From: a virus
Direction: 5' to 3' (one strand)
DNA: 49,446 bases
IMG/VR virus record: IMGVR_UViG_3300046542_000228
Coordinates: 1 to 49,446 of that record
Made by a program: the position numbers and the translations under genes. Shown one piece after another: positions 14,862 through 23,931 of this stretch; the stretch's first letter is position 1; each line of letters opens with the position of its first letter. The notes under the pieces were generated by a model. That model saw only the letters and a list, made by a program, of their open reading frames with translations, did not search any database and was not told the origin of the DNA.

Positions 14862-17800
14862 ATCTGACCCATCGCAACCTGCTGGATCAACTGCTTGATC
14901 GAACCGCGGTTCTGGATGTTCTGGCTGACCGTCGCGATGATATCGTTCGGTCCAGACTGGGGCACCTGATCCTGGGATACGACCCAGACGTTGACGACGC
15001 CTGACTGCTGTTTCTTGTTGTCGTTGTTCCCAGCGAGACCCTGCAGAGCGCCTTCGGAGATCTGGCGGTTGCCTAGGTTGTTCAGGTTCGTCAGCTTGTC
15101 TTCACCGATCATGGACACGGCCGACTGGCGCAGGACCATCTCACCAGGCATGAGCTGGTAGGCACCGCCGTCGCGGAACGGAGCGACCGCCCCGTTGGCA
15201 GCACGGATCAGACCGCCGTTGGCCTTACCACCGATGATACCAAACAGGCCCTCACCCAGCGCACCAAAGATGCCGCTGCCACTACCGCCACTTCCGCCAC
15301 CAAACAGCGACATGATGATCTGGTTCGCCAGGGCCTTCGCGATGATCTGCATGAACATCTGAAGGATGCTTTGGCCCAGCTGCTTGAACGCCTCGCCGGC
15401 CGACATGGTGCCTGACGAGATGTTCGTAAAGAACTGGGTGAAGCCAGAGGACAGCCCGTCGAGTACCTGGCCCCATGCATCACCAACCTGGGTAGCTAGT
15501 GGGATCAATTCTCGCTGAGAGTCGAGGATACCATTCTGCTGTGCCCACGCCACTGTGGCGGACTGGATTGCGCTGGCAGTCGATGGTGCCTGCTTGGACT
15601 TGGCAGCATCAAGAAGATTGTTCTGTTCCTTGAGCTGATTGTTTTTCTCAATCAGGTCGTTCTCGAGGTTGCGCCACTGGAGAATTTCGCTGTCACGCGA
15701 ACCATCCTTGTTGTTGGCTTCGGCCTCAGCAGCCATTCGGCGGATTTCAGCGATCTGCTGCTCGATGAGCAGGATCCGGTTGGCCGCAGCCTCACGCTCG
15801 CGATCGACAACGTTCTGCTGAAGCTTCTGAATATCCAAGGCCGTATATTTGCTGGCCATATCTGGCTGCTGGGCGATGTCCAGTGCTGCCTTGGCGCGAT
15901 CGACCGGCTTCTGGAGTTCCTCTTCCGCAGCCTTGAAATATTCCTCCATCACCTTCTGAAGATCGGCGTTGAGGTTTTCGTGGATGCTGCTGCGGAGGTC
16001 GGACAGCTGGTTGTCGTAGTCGGCCCTGTTGGAGGCGAACAGATCCTTGTTCGTGGCCTTGAACTTCTCGACCTCGGCCGTCTCCATCTTGTCGTAGGCG
16101 TCGTGAATCTGCGTCTGCAGATCCTTCAGGGAGTTGGCGTCGTCCGTGAAGCGGACCTGGGTCTTCAGGTTGCCGATACGCGACTTCAGGTTCTTGATCG
16201 TTGCGTCGGACATCGCCTTGATGGACTTGGCGTTGTTCTCGTCGATCTGATCGGAGAGCTTCTTTTCGTTCTCCTCGGCCGCAGCCGTCGTCGACGGCAC
16301 GTTGCCTGACAGGAAAGCACGGGCCTGGGAAACACGCTCGCCAACATGGTTGATCTTCGGATCCTTGTTCGGACGCTCGAAGATGTTCATGAAGTCACGG
16401 GTCAGAACGTCGACATCCTCGTTGCCTGCCTTCAGGCGTGCGAAGAGGCTCGGGTAGTCACGCTGCAGCTCATGCAGGATGAAGTCATACTGCGTCGACA
16501 GGTTGTCGGAAGCGGTCCCCTTCCCGATAGCGAACGAGCGGAGCTCGTTCCAGCGGGTACCACGCCACTGGGCTGCACCATGGGCAGTGCCGTGGTCGCC
16601 GAGAGCGTTCGGGTTGAAGGAGCTTTCCTGGGAGACGTTGCCAGCGATTGCTGCGGCGCCAGCCTGGGAGAGACCCCGCTCCATGAAATGCTTGATGGCC
16701 GACTGGGCGCTGCCAGCGGTAGCGGCACTGATCGGCGTATTGAGATCTATGCCACCAAGCTGGACGTCAATGTTGCCGATCTGATTGAGCTGACCATTCA
16801 GCTGAGCATTCAATTCCCGGATCTTGTCCACGAGGGCGTTCATCGCCGTGCTCGGCGGCGTACGCTTCAGCTCGTCGAGAGCCATGTCGATCTGGGTCTT
16901 CAGAGCCTTAGCGGCGTCCTGCATTGCCTCGCGCTGGCGCTGCAGAGATTCCTTGTGGAGATCTGCCAGCTTCGCAGCGTTGTCGCGGTTCTGCTCATCG
17001 TCCTCAGCCTTGGCGCGATCGAGGTACTCCTTCTGCTCCTCCTTCAGGCGCTCGACTTCGTCGGTGTCCTTGTTCAGGTTCGCGAGGCGGATCAGCTCGT
17101 CGTAAAACTTGACGATCTGGTCCGTGGAGGCCTTGCGGAAATCGTCGTAGCCCTTCTTCGCGGCTTCGAATGCTTCGTTGTTGCGGGCGCCAGTGATCTG
17201 ACGCTGCCAACGGGCGAGCTCGCGGTTCTGGGTCTGCTCGGCCTTCTTGACTTCCTTGGCGAGAGCCTTCGACTGAGCAGCGACGGCCTTCAGGCTGGAC
17301 TCGTTCAGCTTCAGCGTCAGGGCGTTCAGCATCTGACCGATGGCTGCGGATGCGTCCTGGCCATTCAGGCCGGCGAGGTTCGGATCGGTCTGAGCTTCCT
17401 TCTCGAACTCAGCCGTGAAGCCTGCGATCGAGCGATCCCGTACGGTCTCGAGCCAGCGGCGGACAGCGCTGTAGGCTTCGATCTTCTCCTCATCGTTGAG
17501 GTTGCTACCGCGGATGTCTTCGATCTTGGAGTTGAAGACCGACTGAATCTTCTGCGCCTTGGCATCGAGACGCCCGTAAGCGTCGGAGCCCCTGACAGCT
17601 TCCGATGCCTGGTTAAGCAGGATCGTCTTCAGGTCGGCGTCGGCCGCTGCGGACTTCGTCAGGTTGGCGACGATCGGGTCCAGGGTGGACTTCAGCTCTG
17701 TGAAGAATCCGAGGGAGCCATCCGGGTCGCCGTTGTTCTTGACCTTGTTCAGCTCCTCGTTGACGTACTTGCTGAGAGCCAGGGCTTCGCGAGCGTCGTG

Positions 17801-20239
17801 GACGTTGCTGAGATCACCGGTCGAGATCCGGTAGGCTTCGCCAATGTTGGCGCCGAACTTCTTGGTGACCAGGTCGATCAGGTTTGCAAACTGGCCGGAC
17901 TCGACTGCACCGCCCGTGCCGCCAGTTGCTCCGTCCGCCAGCTGCCGCATGTAGTTGGCACGCGAGGAGTCGCCGGTCAGACGATCACGCTGCTGACCAA
18001 GCTTGTCGATCTCGGTACGGCGAGCGCCGGCTGCTTCAGCCAGGGTGGCCGCACGGACACGCGACGACGTCTGCTTCAGGTTATTCAGCTCACGGATCAG
18101 ATCCGTGACGGACATGGTGTCGTCCTTGATCGAGATGCCGAGCTCGGTGAATTGAGCACGGAGCTCCTCGATCTTGGCACCACGCATGATCGGGTCGCCG
18201 TCGAGTTCTTTGCGGCGGTCGATCAGGCCCTGGATCGCGGTGTCGAGCGAGTTGATCTTGCTCTCGGTCGCGTCGGCCGAGCCCTTCAGCTCGTTGACCT
18301 TGGAGTCCAGGTCGTCGATCGCTTTGACGAGATCGTCGGTCTTGCCCTTCCAGGCGAAGAATGCACCAGCTGCGAGCGTGGCGCCGGCCACCAAGAGGCC
18401 GATCCAGTTGGTTGCCAGGACAGCGCTCAGGCCAGCGATGATACGGGAGAGAACGCCGATGGAGGCACCAGCTGCCGTGGCGCTCGCAGCGGCAGCAGTC
18501 ATGCCAGCGGTGAACGTGCCGATCAACGGGATCATCAGGCCGAAGCTTTTGATGAGGCCACCGATGAGGGACGTGCCGAGGATGGTCGCAAACACACCTG
18601 CGACGGCTCCGATGACCTTGAGGGCGCCTGGGATCTCATTCAGCCAGGAGACGGCTTGCGTGGCTCCCGCGATCACCTGCTGTAGTGTCGCCACGACGGG
18701 CTCGAAAGCGGTGAAGGTCGCAGCGCCAAGTGTGTTCTTGAAGACCTGAGACGTGTTGGTCAGCGACTTCATCTGGGTGGCGTTAGCTTCGACGGCTGCA
18801 GCCGAGAGCGTGAAGCTGTGCTGCATATCGCGAGCCAGCTCGGTGTTGTTCGCCAGCGCGAGGAATGCCGCTGCAGACCGGGTCTCGAGAGACTCGTATG
18901 CTTCAGCTGCCCCAAAGCCCGCCTTCTTCAGCGTCTCGATGACAGGCAGGAAGCCTTTCGTCTTAACATTGATGTCCTCGACGGACAGTCCTGCGGCCTT
19001 CAGGGTTTCGATCAGCTTCTTGGACGGAGCCTGGAGATCGGTGAGGAGGGCGCGGAAGCCCGTACCCATCGTCGAGGCCTTCACGCCCGACTGCGACAGA
19101 GCGCCGAGGATCGAGGTAGTTTCCTCAAGCGTCAGGCCGAGGGATTCTGCAGTCGGGCCGATGTAATTCAGCGAGGTCTGGAGTTTGTCAACGGACAGCT
19201 TCGACAGGTTGAGTGCCGCGGTGAAGATGTTGGCAACGTCACCCGTGCGGCTCGTTTCGAGGTTGAAGGCCGTGAGGGTGGAGGTGACGACGTCGACGGC
19301 CTGCGTGAGGCTCGAACCGGTCGCCGTTGCGAACTGGGCGATCGAACCAAGGGACTCGCTGACCTGGCCCGTGGAAAGACCAGCCTGGGCCAGTGCGGTT
19401 GCGGCTTCAGTAATCTGGAGCGTGGTGTACGGAACAGTCTCGGAGATCTGCACCAGGTTCTGCTTGAACTGCACCATCTCCTTGTTGGTCGCAGCCGAGA
19501 TGGCCTGGTACTGATGGAGTTCCTTGTCTAGGTCGACGATGCCAGTGCCGGCGCTCTTAATCGTGTTGAACAGGCCACCGACTGCGGCGTAGTTCAGCAT
19601 GACGCGGCCCTGGATACCCATCAGGTCGGCGCCGCCGTTATAGTTCAGCTGTTCGATGCGACGGCGAGAAGCCAGTGCGGCTTGGCCATTCTCGGCAGCA
19701 AAGATCGTGTCGGAACGACGCTGGTTGGCCAGGGTGGTGCGGGCGGACAGATAGCGATCGTCAGAGTTCGCGACAGCCTGGGAGTTGGCGAAGGTCGCAT
19801 TCTTGATGCGGGCTGCGACGGCAGCTTCGGTTGTCTTCAGCAGGCTCGTCGTCTGCTTGACGATGGCCTCGGCCACGGAGGCCTTCACTGCTTCGGTCGT
19901 GCCCTTGATGTCATTGATGAGGGCCTGAGCGGCCACTCGGTTGAGCTGGTTTTCTTGGGACTTGGTAGCACCGGAGCCCTGCCCCAGCTGTTGGTAGCGA
20001 GCACCGAGGATCGAGGTGGCACTGCGCTCCGCACGGGCGCGAGCTGCAGTACCTTTCTCGGTAGCGCCCACCATCATGGTGAGCAGCTTCGTCAGTTCCA
20101 GGATGCCACGCTTGGCAGTGCCCAGGTTGGAATTGAAGTTGGCCGTGATACCGTCAAGTTGCTTACGGACTTTTTCAAGCTCTTCTCGAGCCTGGGCTGC
20201 GTTCAGTTCGTAGTCAACTTCAAAGGTGTTCTCAGCCAA
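14858..20239 (-). CDS. Tape measure protein with internal lysozyme domain
   Basis: 1793 aa, the largest gene, setting tail length. A helical N-terminus leads into a TP901-type tape-measure core (about residues 215-465), hydrophobic helices (about 505-630) that can insert in the host membrane, long coiled coils, and a soluble muralytic domain at about 1175-1315 (QSAIKHFMERGLSQAGAAAI, NVSQESSFNPNALGD, GAAQWRGTRW), resembling the phage tail lysozyme fold. The C-terminus has the lambda H-like GEMVLRQSAV motif. It lies downstream of the G/T chaperones (8-nt overlap). Confidence 0.94.
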   Translation of the reverse strand: MAENTFEVDYELNAAQAREELEKVRKQLDGITANFNSNLGTAKRGILELTKLLTMMVGATEKGTAARARAERSATSILGARYQQLGQGSGATKSQENQLNRVAAQALINDIKGTTEAVKASVAEAIVKQTTSLLKTTEAAVAARIKNATFANSQAVANSDDRYLSARTTLANQRRSDTIFAAENGQAALASRRRIEQLNYNGGADLMGIQGRVMLNYAAVGGLFNTIKSAGTGIVDLDKELHQYQAISAATNKEMVQFKQNLVQISETVPYTTLQITEAATALAQAGLSTGQVSESLGSIAQFATATGSSLTQAVDVVTSTLTAFNLETSRTGDVANIFTAALNLSKLSVDKLQTSLNYIGPTAESLGLTLEETTSILGALSQSGVKASTMGTGFRALLTDLQAPSKKLIETLKAAGLSVEDINVKTKGFLPVIETLKKAGFGAAEAYESLETRSAAAFLALANNTELARDMQHSFTLSAAAVEANATQMKSLTNTSQVFKNTLGAATFTAFEPVVATLQQVIAGATQAVSWLNEIPGALKVIGAVAGVFATILGTSLIGGLIKSFGLMIPLIGTFTAGMTAAAASATAAGASIGVLSRIIAGLSAVLATNWIGLLVAGATLAAGAFFAWKGKTDDLVKAIDDLDSKVNELKGSADATESKINSLDTAIQGLIDRRKELDGDPIMRGAKIEELRAQFTELGISIKDDTMSVTDLIRELNNLKQTSSRVRAATLAEAAGARRTEIDKLGQQRDRLTGDSSRANYMRQLADGATGGTGGAVESGQFANLIDLVTKKFGANIGEAYRISTGDLSNVHDAREALALSKYVNEELNKVKNNGDPDGSLGFFTELKSTLDPIVANLTKSAAADADLKTILLNQASEAVRGSDAYGRLDAKAQKIQSVFNSKIEDIRGSNLNDEEKIEAYSAVRRWLETVRDRSIAGFTAEFEKEAQTDPNLAGLNGQDASAAIGQMLNALTLKLNESSLKAVAAQSKALAKEVKKAEQTQNRELARWQRQITGARNNEAFEAAKKGYDDFRKASTDQIVKFYDELIRLANLNKDTDEVERLKEEQKEYLDRAKAEDDEQNRDNAAKLADLHKESLQRQREAMQDAAKALKTQIDMALDELKRTPPSTAMNALVDKIRELNAQLNGQLNQIGNIDVQLGGIDLNTPISAATAGSAQSAIKHFMERGLSQAGAAAIAGNVSQESSFNPNALGDHGTAHGAAQWRGTRWNELRSFAIGKGTASDNLSTQYDFILHELQRDYPSLFARLKAGNEDVDVLTRDFMNIFERPNKDPKINHVGERVSQARAFLSGNVPSTTAAAEENEKKLSDQIDENNAKSIKAMSDATIKNLKSRIGNLKTQVRFTDDANSLKDLQTQIHDAYDKMETAEVEKFKATNKDLFASNRADYDNQLSDLRSSIHENLNADLQKVMEEYFKAAEEELQKPVDRAKAALDIAQQPDMASKYTALDIQKLQQNVVDREREAAANRILLIEQQIAEIRRMAAEAEANNKDGSRDSEILQWRNLENDLIEKNNQLKEQNNLLDAAKSKQAPSTASAIQSATVAWAQQNGILDSQRELIPLATQVGDAWGQVLDGLSSGFTQFFTNISSGTMSAGEAFKQLGQSILQMFMQIIAKALANQIIMSLFGGGSGGSGSGIFGALGEGLFGIIGGKANGGLIRAANGAVAPFRDGGAYQLMPGEMVLRQSAVSMIGEDKLTNLNNLGNRQISEGALQGLAGNNDNKKQQSGVVNVWVVSQDQVPQSGPNDIIATVSQNIQNRGSIKQLIQQVAMGQI

Positions 20240-20447
20240 GCGTGCCTCCTACTTCGGCAAATGCTTTGGCGAGTTGATCGAAGGATTGAATCGCCTCGCT
20301 CTCATCAGGTTTGGAATCTCCCCCTCCGAGTGCTTCATCGACCACCAGGCGAAACGTTTCGTAGTCCTGGTAGTATCCGGCCATACGCTCCTGTGATTTC
20401 AAACTCACCAGAGTGGTCAGATCCTCGAGGGAGTGCGACCAGTACAC
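20232..20447 (-). CDS. Tail assembly chaperone, T-like frame
   Basis: 71 aa when read from GTG 20447, but the frame is open well upstream of this across the stop of the G-like gene and encodes WALGVRPSLLEEVYWS just before the GTG, continuing the same helical protein. This is how lambda T is made: only as a G-T fusion through a -1 ribosomal frameshift. The T frame is indeed -1 relative to G. I see no canonical slippery heptamer; G-GGT-GGG about 30 bases before the G stop is the nearest. The fusion would bind the tape measure. Confidence 0.7.
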   Translation of the reverse strand: MYWSHSLEDLTTLVSLKSQERMAGYYQDYETFRLVVDEALGGGDSKPDESEAIQSFDQLAKAFAEVGGTLG

Positions 20448-20485
20448 TTCCTCGAGTAGGCTGGGCCTGACGCCCAGCGCCCAAA

Positions 20486-20893
20486 TTATGGAGTCGCGGA
20501 AGCTAAGGCTTGCAACCCACCCATTGAAGACTTGAGGTCCTCGAGAAGGCCTTTGTGGTTTTCCACGTGCTTGGCCGATTTCACCAAGCGCCGTACGAAA
20601 AAACCCATGAGGTGTTCTCCAGCCCAGTCGAGCAAGCGTTCGACGTCGTCGATCGAGATCTCGATATCTTCGATGTCGTCGACCTTCTTGACGATCTTGC
20701 CCGTGACCTTGCGTTCAGCCAGGAGAGCCTTCAGCACCACGTCGCGGAGTTCGTCGTCGAGGGACATCGACGGTACCAGCTCGGGCGAGCCGACGACGAT
20801 GGAAAGAGCGTTCAGAAGACCATAGGACATGAAGATTTCGCGGTCTTCGCCATCCTGCTTAATGTTCAATTTCGGATTGGGTGTTTCGGTCAT
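20486..20893 (-). CDS. Tail assembly chaperone, G-like
   Basis: 135 aa, acidic and helical (MTETPNPKLNIKQDGEDREI). Position between the major tail protein and the tape measure, size and overlap with a downstream -1 frame mark it as the G-type chaperone that coats the tape measure during tail assembly. DIEDIEISIDDVERLLDWAG is the conserved-looking core. A strong hairpin lies 26 bases upstream of its start. Confidence 0.8.
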   Translation of the reverse strand: MTETPNPKLNIKQDGEDREIFMSYGLLNALSIVVGSPELVPSMSLDDELRDVVLKALLAERKVTGKIVKKVDDIEDIEISIDDVERLLDWAGEHLMGFFVRRLVKSAKHVENHKGLLEDLKSSMGGLQALASATP

Positions 20894-20918
20894 TTTTGAT
20901 CCAGAGTTACAAACAATT

Positions 20919-20947
20919 GCGCCCCAGACATGTGGTGTCTGGGGCGC
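20919..20947 (-). terminator. Strong hairpin after the major tail protein gene
   Basis: A perfect 12-bp stem, GCGCCCCAGACA / TGTCTGGGGCGC with a 5-nt loop, sits between the major tail protein stop and the G gene. In the minus-strand RNA it is followed only by AATTGTTT, a weak U-tract, so partial termination or 3'-end protection that raises tail-tube protein over downstream products is likely. Confidence 0.7.
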
Positions 20948-20971
20948 ATATTTGCAAGAGAGTTAGAGGGC

Positions 20972-21772
20972 TTAGCGGTTGAAGAGGATAGCCGCCGCAG
21001 TGTTGTATTCGGAGTAGAGTGGATCACTCTCAACACCCGAGTACGGAGTAAACTCAAACGGCAGGTTGCCGAAGTTATCCGTCTGGAATGCGACACCCAG
21101 ACCCTTCGTGATCTTGACCTTCGGGAGGTAGATCGTGAACGGCGCGTTGTCTGCCGGTAGGAGGCCGACGACCTTGACGGCGAACTCGGGCTGAACGTCC
21201 GTGCCACCAACATCGATACGCTTGACCTTGCCGATGCGGGCGCCGATCGGGAAGCTGACCGTAGCGGACGGCTCATAACCAGCTGCGAGCGTGATCGTGG
21301 TCTTCGTTGTAGCATAGACGGCCGAGGCGATCTTGGCGATGTGGACCTTATCGTCCAGGCCGTTCTGCAGGAAGATGTAATCACCCGCCGAAAGCTTCGT
21401 GCTAATGTCAGTGGCAACTTCGATCGACTTCGTGGCCGTTGCGTAGGCAGCGGATGCGAGCCAGATCTCGTTGATGGAATCGAACTCAACGCCCGAGGCG
21501 TCCAGACCAGCGGCATATGCCATGTTGCGGAGCGTGTACTCGTACACTTCCATCGAGCACTTCAGGCCTTCGCCGTTCTTGACGGACATGACGACCGAGT
21601 TCTTGACGCCCTGGGTGAGCTCGACAAACGTCGGATCTGCAGTCATCTGGAAGTTCTTGACGAGGCCGATCGAGTGCTCGGCAGGGTTCAGCTTGTGCAG
21701 ATCAGCAGGAGCGCCAATCATGACGGTCGCCGTAGAGAGCAGGAAGTTTTTGGTCTTAGCGTTGCCAGCCAT
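20972..21772 (-). CDS. Major tail (tube) protein
   Basis: 266 aa from ATG 21772 (MAGNAKTKNFLLSTATVMIG); a start six codons earlier has no ribosome site. Beta-rich with a central Ig-like or insertion segment. Position upstream of the G/T chaperones, size and the strong downstream hairpin identify the tail tube subunit that polymerises around the tape measure. The sequence resembles phage tail-tube families only in general pattern (SVVMSVKNGEGLKCSMEVYE), so the call is mainly from context. Confidence 0.82.
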   Translation of the reverse strand: MAGNAKTKNFLLSTATVMIGAPADLHKLNPAEHSIGLVKNFQMTADPTFVELTQGVKNSVVMSVKNGEGLKCSMEVYEYTLRNMAYAAGLDASGVEFDSINEIWLASAAYATATKSIEVATDISTKLSAGDYIFLQNGLDDKVHIAKIASAVYATTKTTITLAAGYEPSATVSFPIGARIGKVKRIDVGGTDVQPEFAVKVVGLLPADNAPFTIYLPKVKITKGLGVAFQTDNFGNLPFEFTPYSGVESDPLYSEYNTAAAILFNR

Positions 21773-21812
21773 GGTGTGAGAGTTCCTCATTGTTCAGAAC
21801 AAGTGTTGCTGC

Positions 21813-21840
21813 TTGATAAATGAGGAGAGAATCCTATATT
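21813..21840 (+). promoter_or_regulatory. Sigma70-like promoter for the Arc-like gene
   Basis: TTGATA, a 16-base spacer and TATATT lie 33 bases upstream of the ATG of the plus-strand ribbon-helix-helix gene. This is one of the best -35/-10 pairs in the window. It lies in the region that also carries the ribosome site of the divergent major tail protein gene, so it could be a control point for both. Confidence 0.5.
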
Positions 21841-21873
21841 TGCTAGGCACAAGATTATTCAAAATGGTGGGAA

Positions 21874-22074
21874 ATGCGTCGTCTTTCAACTAGCCTTCCG
21901 GACGAGTTATTTGCACTGCTTGAGGGCAGAGCAGAGATCAATCGTCGATCGATGAACAAGGAAGTCATCTTCCTTTTGGAGGCCGCGCTCGCTGCTGAGC
22001 ACGGCGATAATCTGGAGATCCTCCGGACTGTCATGATAGCCCAGGGTGGGCTATCGACTCTTAGCCCGCAGTGA
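21874..22074 (+). CDS. Arc-like ribbon-helix-helix DNA-binding protein
   Basis: 66 aa. MRRLSTSLPDELFALLEG forms the beta-strand and first helix, and RRSMNKEVIFLLEAALAAE the second helix with the N-x-E motif that defines Arc-family repressors; the rest is a short helical tail. It should dimerise and bind operator DNA in the major groove. It is on the plus strand inside the minus-strand tail operon, with its own promoter, GGTGGG ribosome site and a 14-bp convergent overlap with the tail-completion gene. Likely a late-gene or autoregulatory repressor. Confidence 0.87.
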   Translation: MRRLSTSLPDELFALLEGRAEINRRSMNKEVIFLLEAALAAEHGDNLEILRTVMIAQGGLSTLSPQ

Positions 22075-22510
22075 GCGGGTCTAGGATAAACTGACATTGG
22101 ACGAATTGGAGAGGGCGGGCATCCGCCCTCGTCATTGGTAGCACGATCGTCCCATCGACAATGTGAAACCAGCCCTTCTGCTCGAGCGTCTTATGATCGT
22201 AGAAGGGTATCTTCATTCCCGGTCGCAGCCGGTTGAAAACTTCCCCCACATAATTGCGAAGCCTGAACAAAGATTTGTCGTCCGCGTAGATCGACACACC
22301 GATCGTGAACGAGCCGTTGAAGATTTCCGGCTGATCCTCGGTGAACGTGATTGCCGTCGAGCCAATGAGATCGCAGTCGGGCAGCTCCTGGACGTTGGCG
22401 TGGGCTTCCCAGTCCAGGTAGTCGATGGTGACATTTGGATACTCGAGGCGCCGATTGTCGACGACGGTAAGCGAGAAAGCTACGACTGATCCCCAGATGT
22501 TCTCGTACAT
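22061..22510 (-). CDS. Tail terminator / completion protein (putative)
   Basis: 149 aa alpha/beta protein. MYENIWGSVVAFSLTVVDNR and a C-terminal beta region ending QCQFILDPLTAG. It lies immediately before the major tail protein, where tail terminator proteins (lambda U-like) that cap the tail tube are usually encoded. The sequence is not diagnostic, so function is inferred from synteny. Confidence 0.65.
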   Translation of the reverse strand: MYENIWGSVVAFSLTVVDNRRLEYPNVTIDYLDWEAHANVQELPDCDLIGSTAITFTEDQPEIFNGSFTIGVSIYADDKSLFRLRNYVGEVFNRLRPGMKIPFYDHKTLEQKGWFHIVDGTIVLPMTRADARPLQFVQCQFILDPLTAG

Positions 22511-22522
22511 ATTAGAGAGTCC

Positions 22523-23383
22523 TTACTTGAGGCTGTTCTGTATGGTGGTCGCGACGATCCGCGGGATGCGGTTCAGCGCCCAGAAGGTGAAGATTGGTTG
22601 GAGGAGCGGACGGTGATGTCCTTCGACACCACGCAACTTGCGGAGTGAGGGTTTGGAGATCCCGAGGCTTCGCTCGAACAGCACGTTCGGATCGTAGACC
22701 GAGGCTTCCGCAGTATGAGCGCCAGGTAGGTTCGCGAGATTCGCCTTCGGCAGGAATGCCAGCTGGATCTTGCCGACCTTGATGTGCTTCGGCAGATCCT
22801 TCGTCGAGCGGAAGTTCTTCGCGTTCCCCTTCATGTAGCCCACGGTGACACTGCCAGTCTTGGTCACGATGTTCTTCGCGAGCTGCCGCAGCTCGGCCTG
22901 CAGAGCGCCAGTGTGGATGAAGTGCTGCCGAGCTCGATCGCGGGGAGATTCACCTCGGCCGGCGACGGCGCCGTGAGCCTGGGTGTTCGACTTCTTCATG
23001 ATCGTCTTGCGGCTGAGCGCTTCCCAGTAAATCACGTCGGGTGTCTTGAGGCTCTCAACCTGGCGGGCGTTCGCGTTGACGATCGGGTTGTAGGGTTCCG
23101 ACCAGTCGAAGTGAATGGTGGTCGGGGCTCCCCTGCCCTTCGTGGCGACATTCGACTTCGTCCCGACCATGGTGTTGGCCGCGAAGCTGATAGCCGCCTC
23201 GAGCGAACGCTCAACACGACCGCTCAGCTTGGCTCGCAATGCTTGCACCTGCACGCGATCGACCGTTGCAGCCTGGTCGACGGTCTTCACGCCGACTGCC
23301 TGGATGAACTGGTCGATGCCTTCGGACATCTCAGCGTTGCTGACTTTGCGGTTACCGACCTTGAAGCTGACCTTGACGGCCAT
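22523..23383 (-). CDS. Putative neck or tail-completion protein
   Basis: 286 aa from ATG 23383 (TGATG overlap; a GTG three bases earlier is an alternative), with GGAG upstream. Basic protein containing TGALQAELRQLAKNIV, reminiscent of HK97-gp10/lambda-Z-like neck proteins, and a lysine-rich middle. Located between connector genes and the tail terminator, which supports a role at the head-tail joint. No enzymatic motifs seen. Confidence 0.6.
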   Translation of the reverse strand: MAVKVSFKVGNRKVSNAEMSEGIDQFIQAVGVKTVDQAATVDRVQVQALRAKLSGRVERSLEAAISFAANTMVGTKSNVATKGRGAPTTIHFDWSEPYNPIVNANARQVESLKTPDVIYWEALSRKTIMKKSNTQAHGAVAGRGESPRDRARQHFIHTGALQAELRQLAKNIVTKTGSVTVGYMKGNAKNFRSTKDLPKHIKVGKIQLAFLPKANLANLPGAHTAEASVYDPNVLFERSLGISKPSLRKLRGVEGHHRPLLQPIFTFWALNRIPRIVATTIQNSLK

Positions 23384-23928
23384 CACTGGATCTCCGCGAG
23401 ATAGACACCGCGGACGATGTCCAGGCGCTTGACCACCATTCCCTTGACGATGTCGTTGAGCTCGAGCTTCGCCGCGGTGAACACGGTGAAGGACTGCTCC
23501 TTCACACGCATAGTGCCATCGGCTTGCTCGCGGTTCACACGCTCAGGCAAAACCCAAATGTCACCGAGGGGTGTCTTGCCGGCCGACTTCGGTTGGCGGG
23601 TGAGCGGATCCACCACCTGGGTCTCGCGTTCCCAGGTCACTTTCTCCGTGAGTGGGATCAGCATGTGGGAGCGGTATTCCGCGACATTGTAGGCGAAGGA
23701 TCCATCGTGGTCTGCGACCAGGTATCGGCGGTCGATCGCGTCGATGATCACGTCCAGGGTCTGGACCAGGCAGTCCGGAGACACGCGAAGGAGACGCCGA
23801 GGGAAACTGAAATCATAGCCGATCAGCTTGCCCTCGAGATCCTGCTCGACGGTGCCCTTGAAGGGCAATCCGTCGTCGCGGTGCATCAGGCTGTCGAAAC
23901 GAAGTCCTGCCGTCTTCAGGCTAACCAT
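23383..23928 (-). CDS. Putative head-tail connector protein
   Basis: 181 aa, not recognised by sequence. It begins MVSLKTAGLRFDSLMHRDDG and has a beta-rich second half with PLTRQPKSAGKTPLGDIWVL. Its place in a run of overlapping genes between the major capsid protein and the tail tube suggests a head-closure or adaptor protein. Overlaps the next gene by TGATG. Confidence 0.55.
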   Translation of the reverse strand: MVSLKTAGLRFDSLMHRDDGLPFKGTVEQDLEGKLIGYDFSFPRRLLRVSPDCLVQTLDVIIDAIDRRYLVADHDGSFAYNVAEYRSHMLIPLTEKVTWERETQVVDPLTRQPKSAGKTPLGDIWVLPERVNREQADGTMRVKEQSFTVFTAAKLELNDIVKGMVVKRLDIVRGVYLAEIQ

Positions 23929-23931
23929 TCA

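Noticed and set aside
16346-18685. 779-aa open frame opposite the tape measure
   Set aside because: Shadow of the tape measure gene; no motif or start signals.
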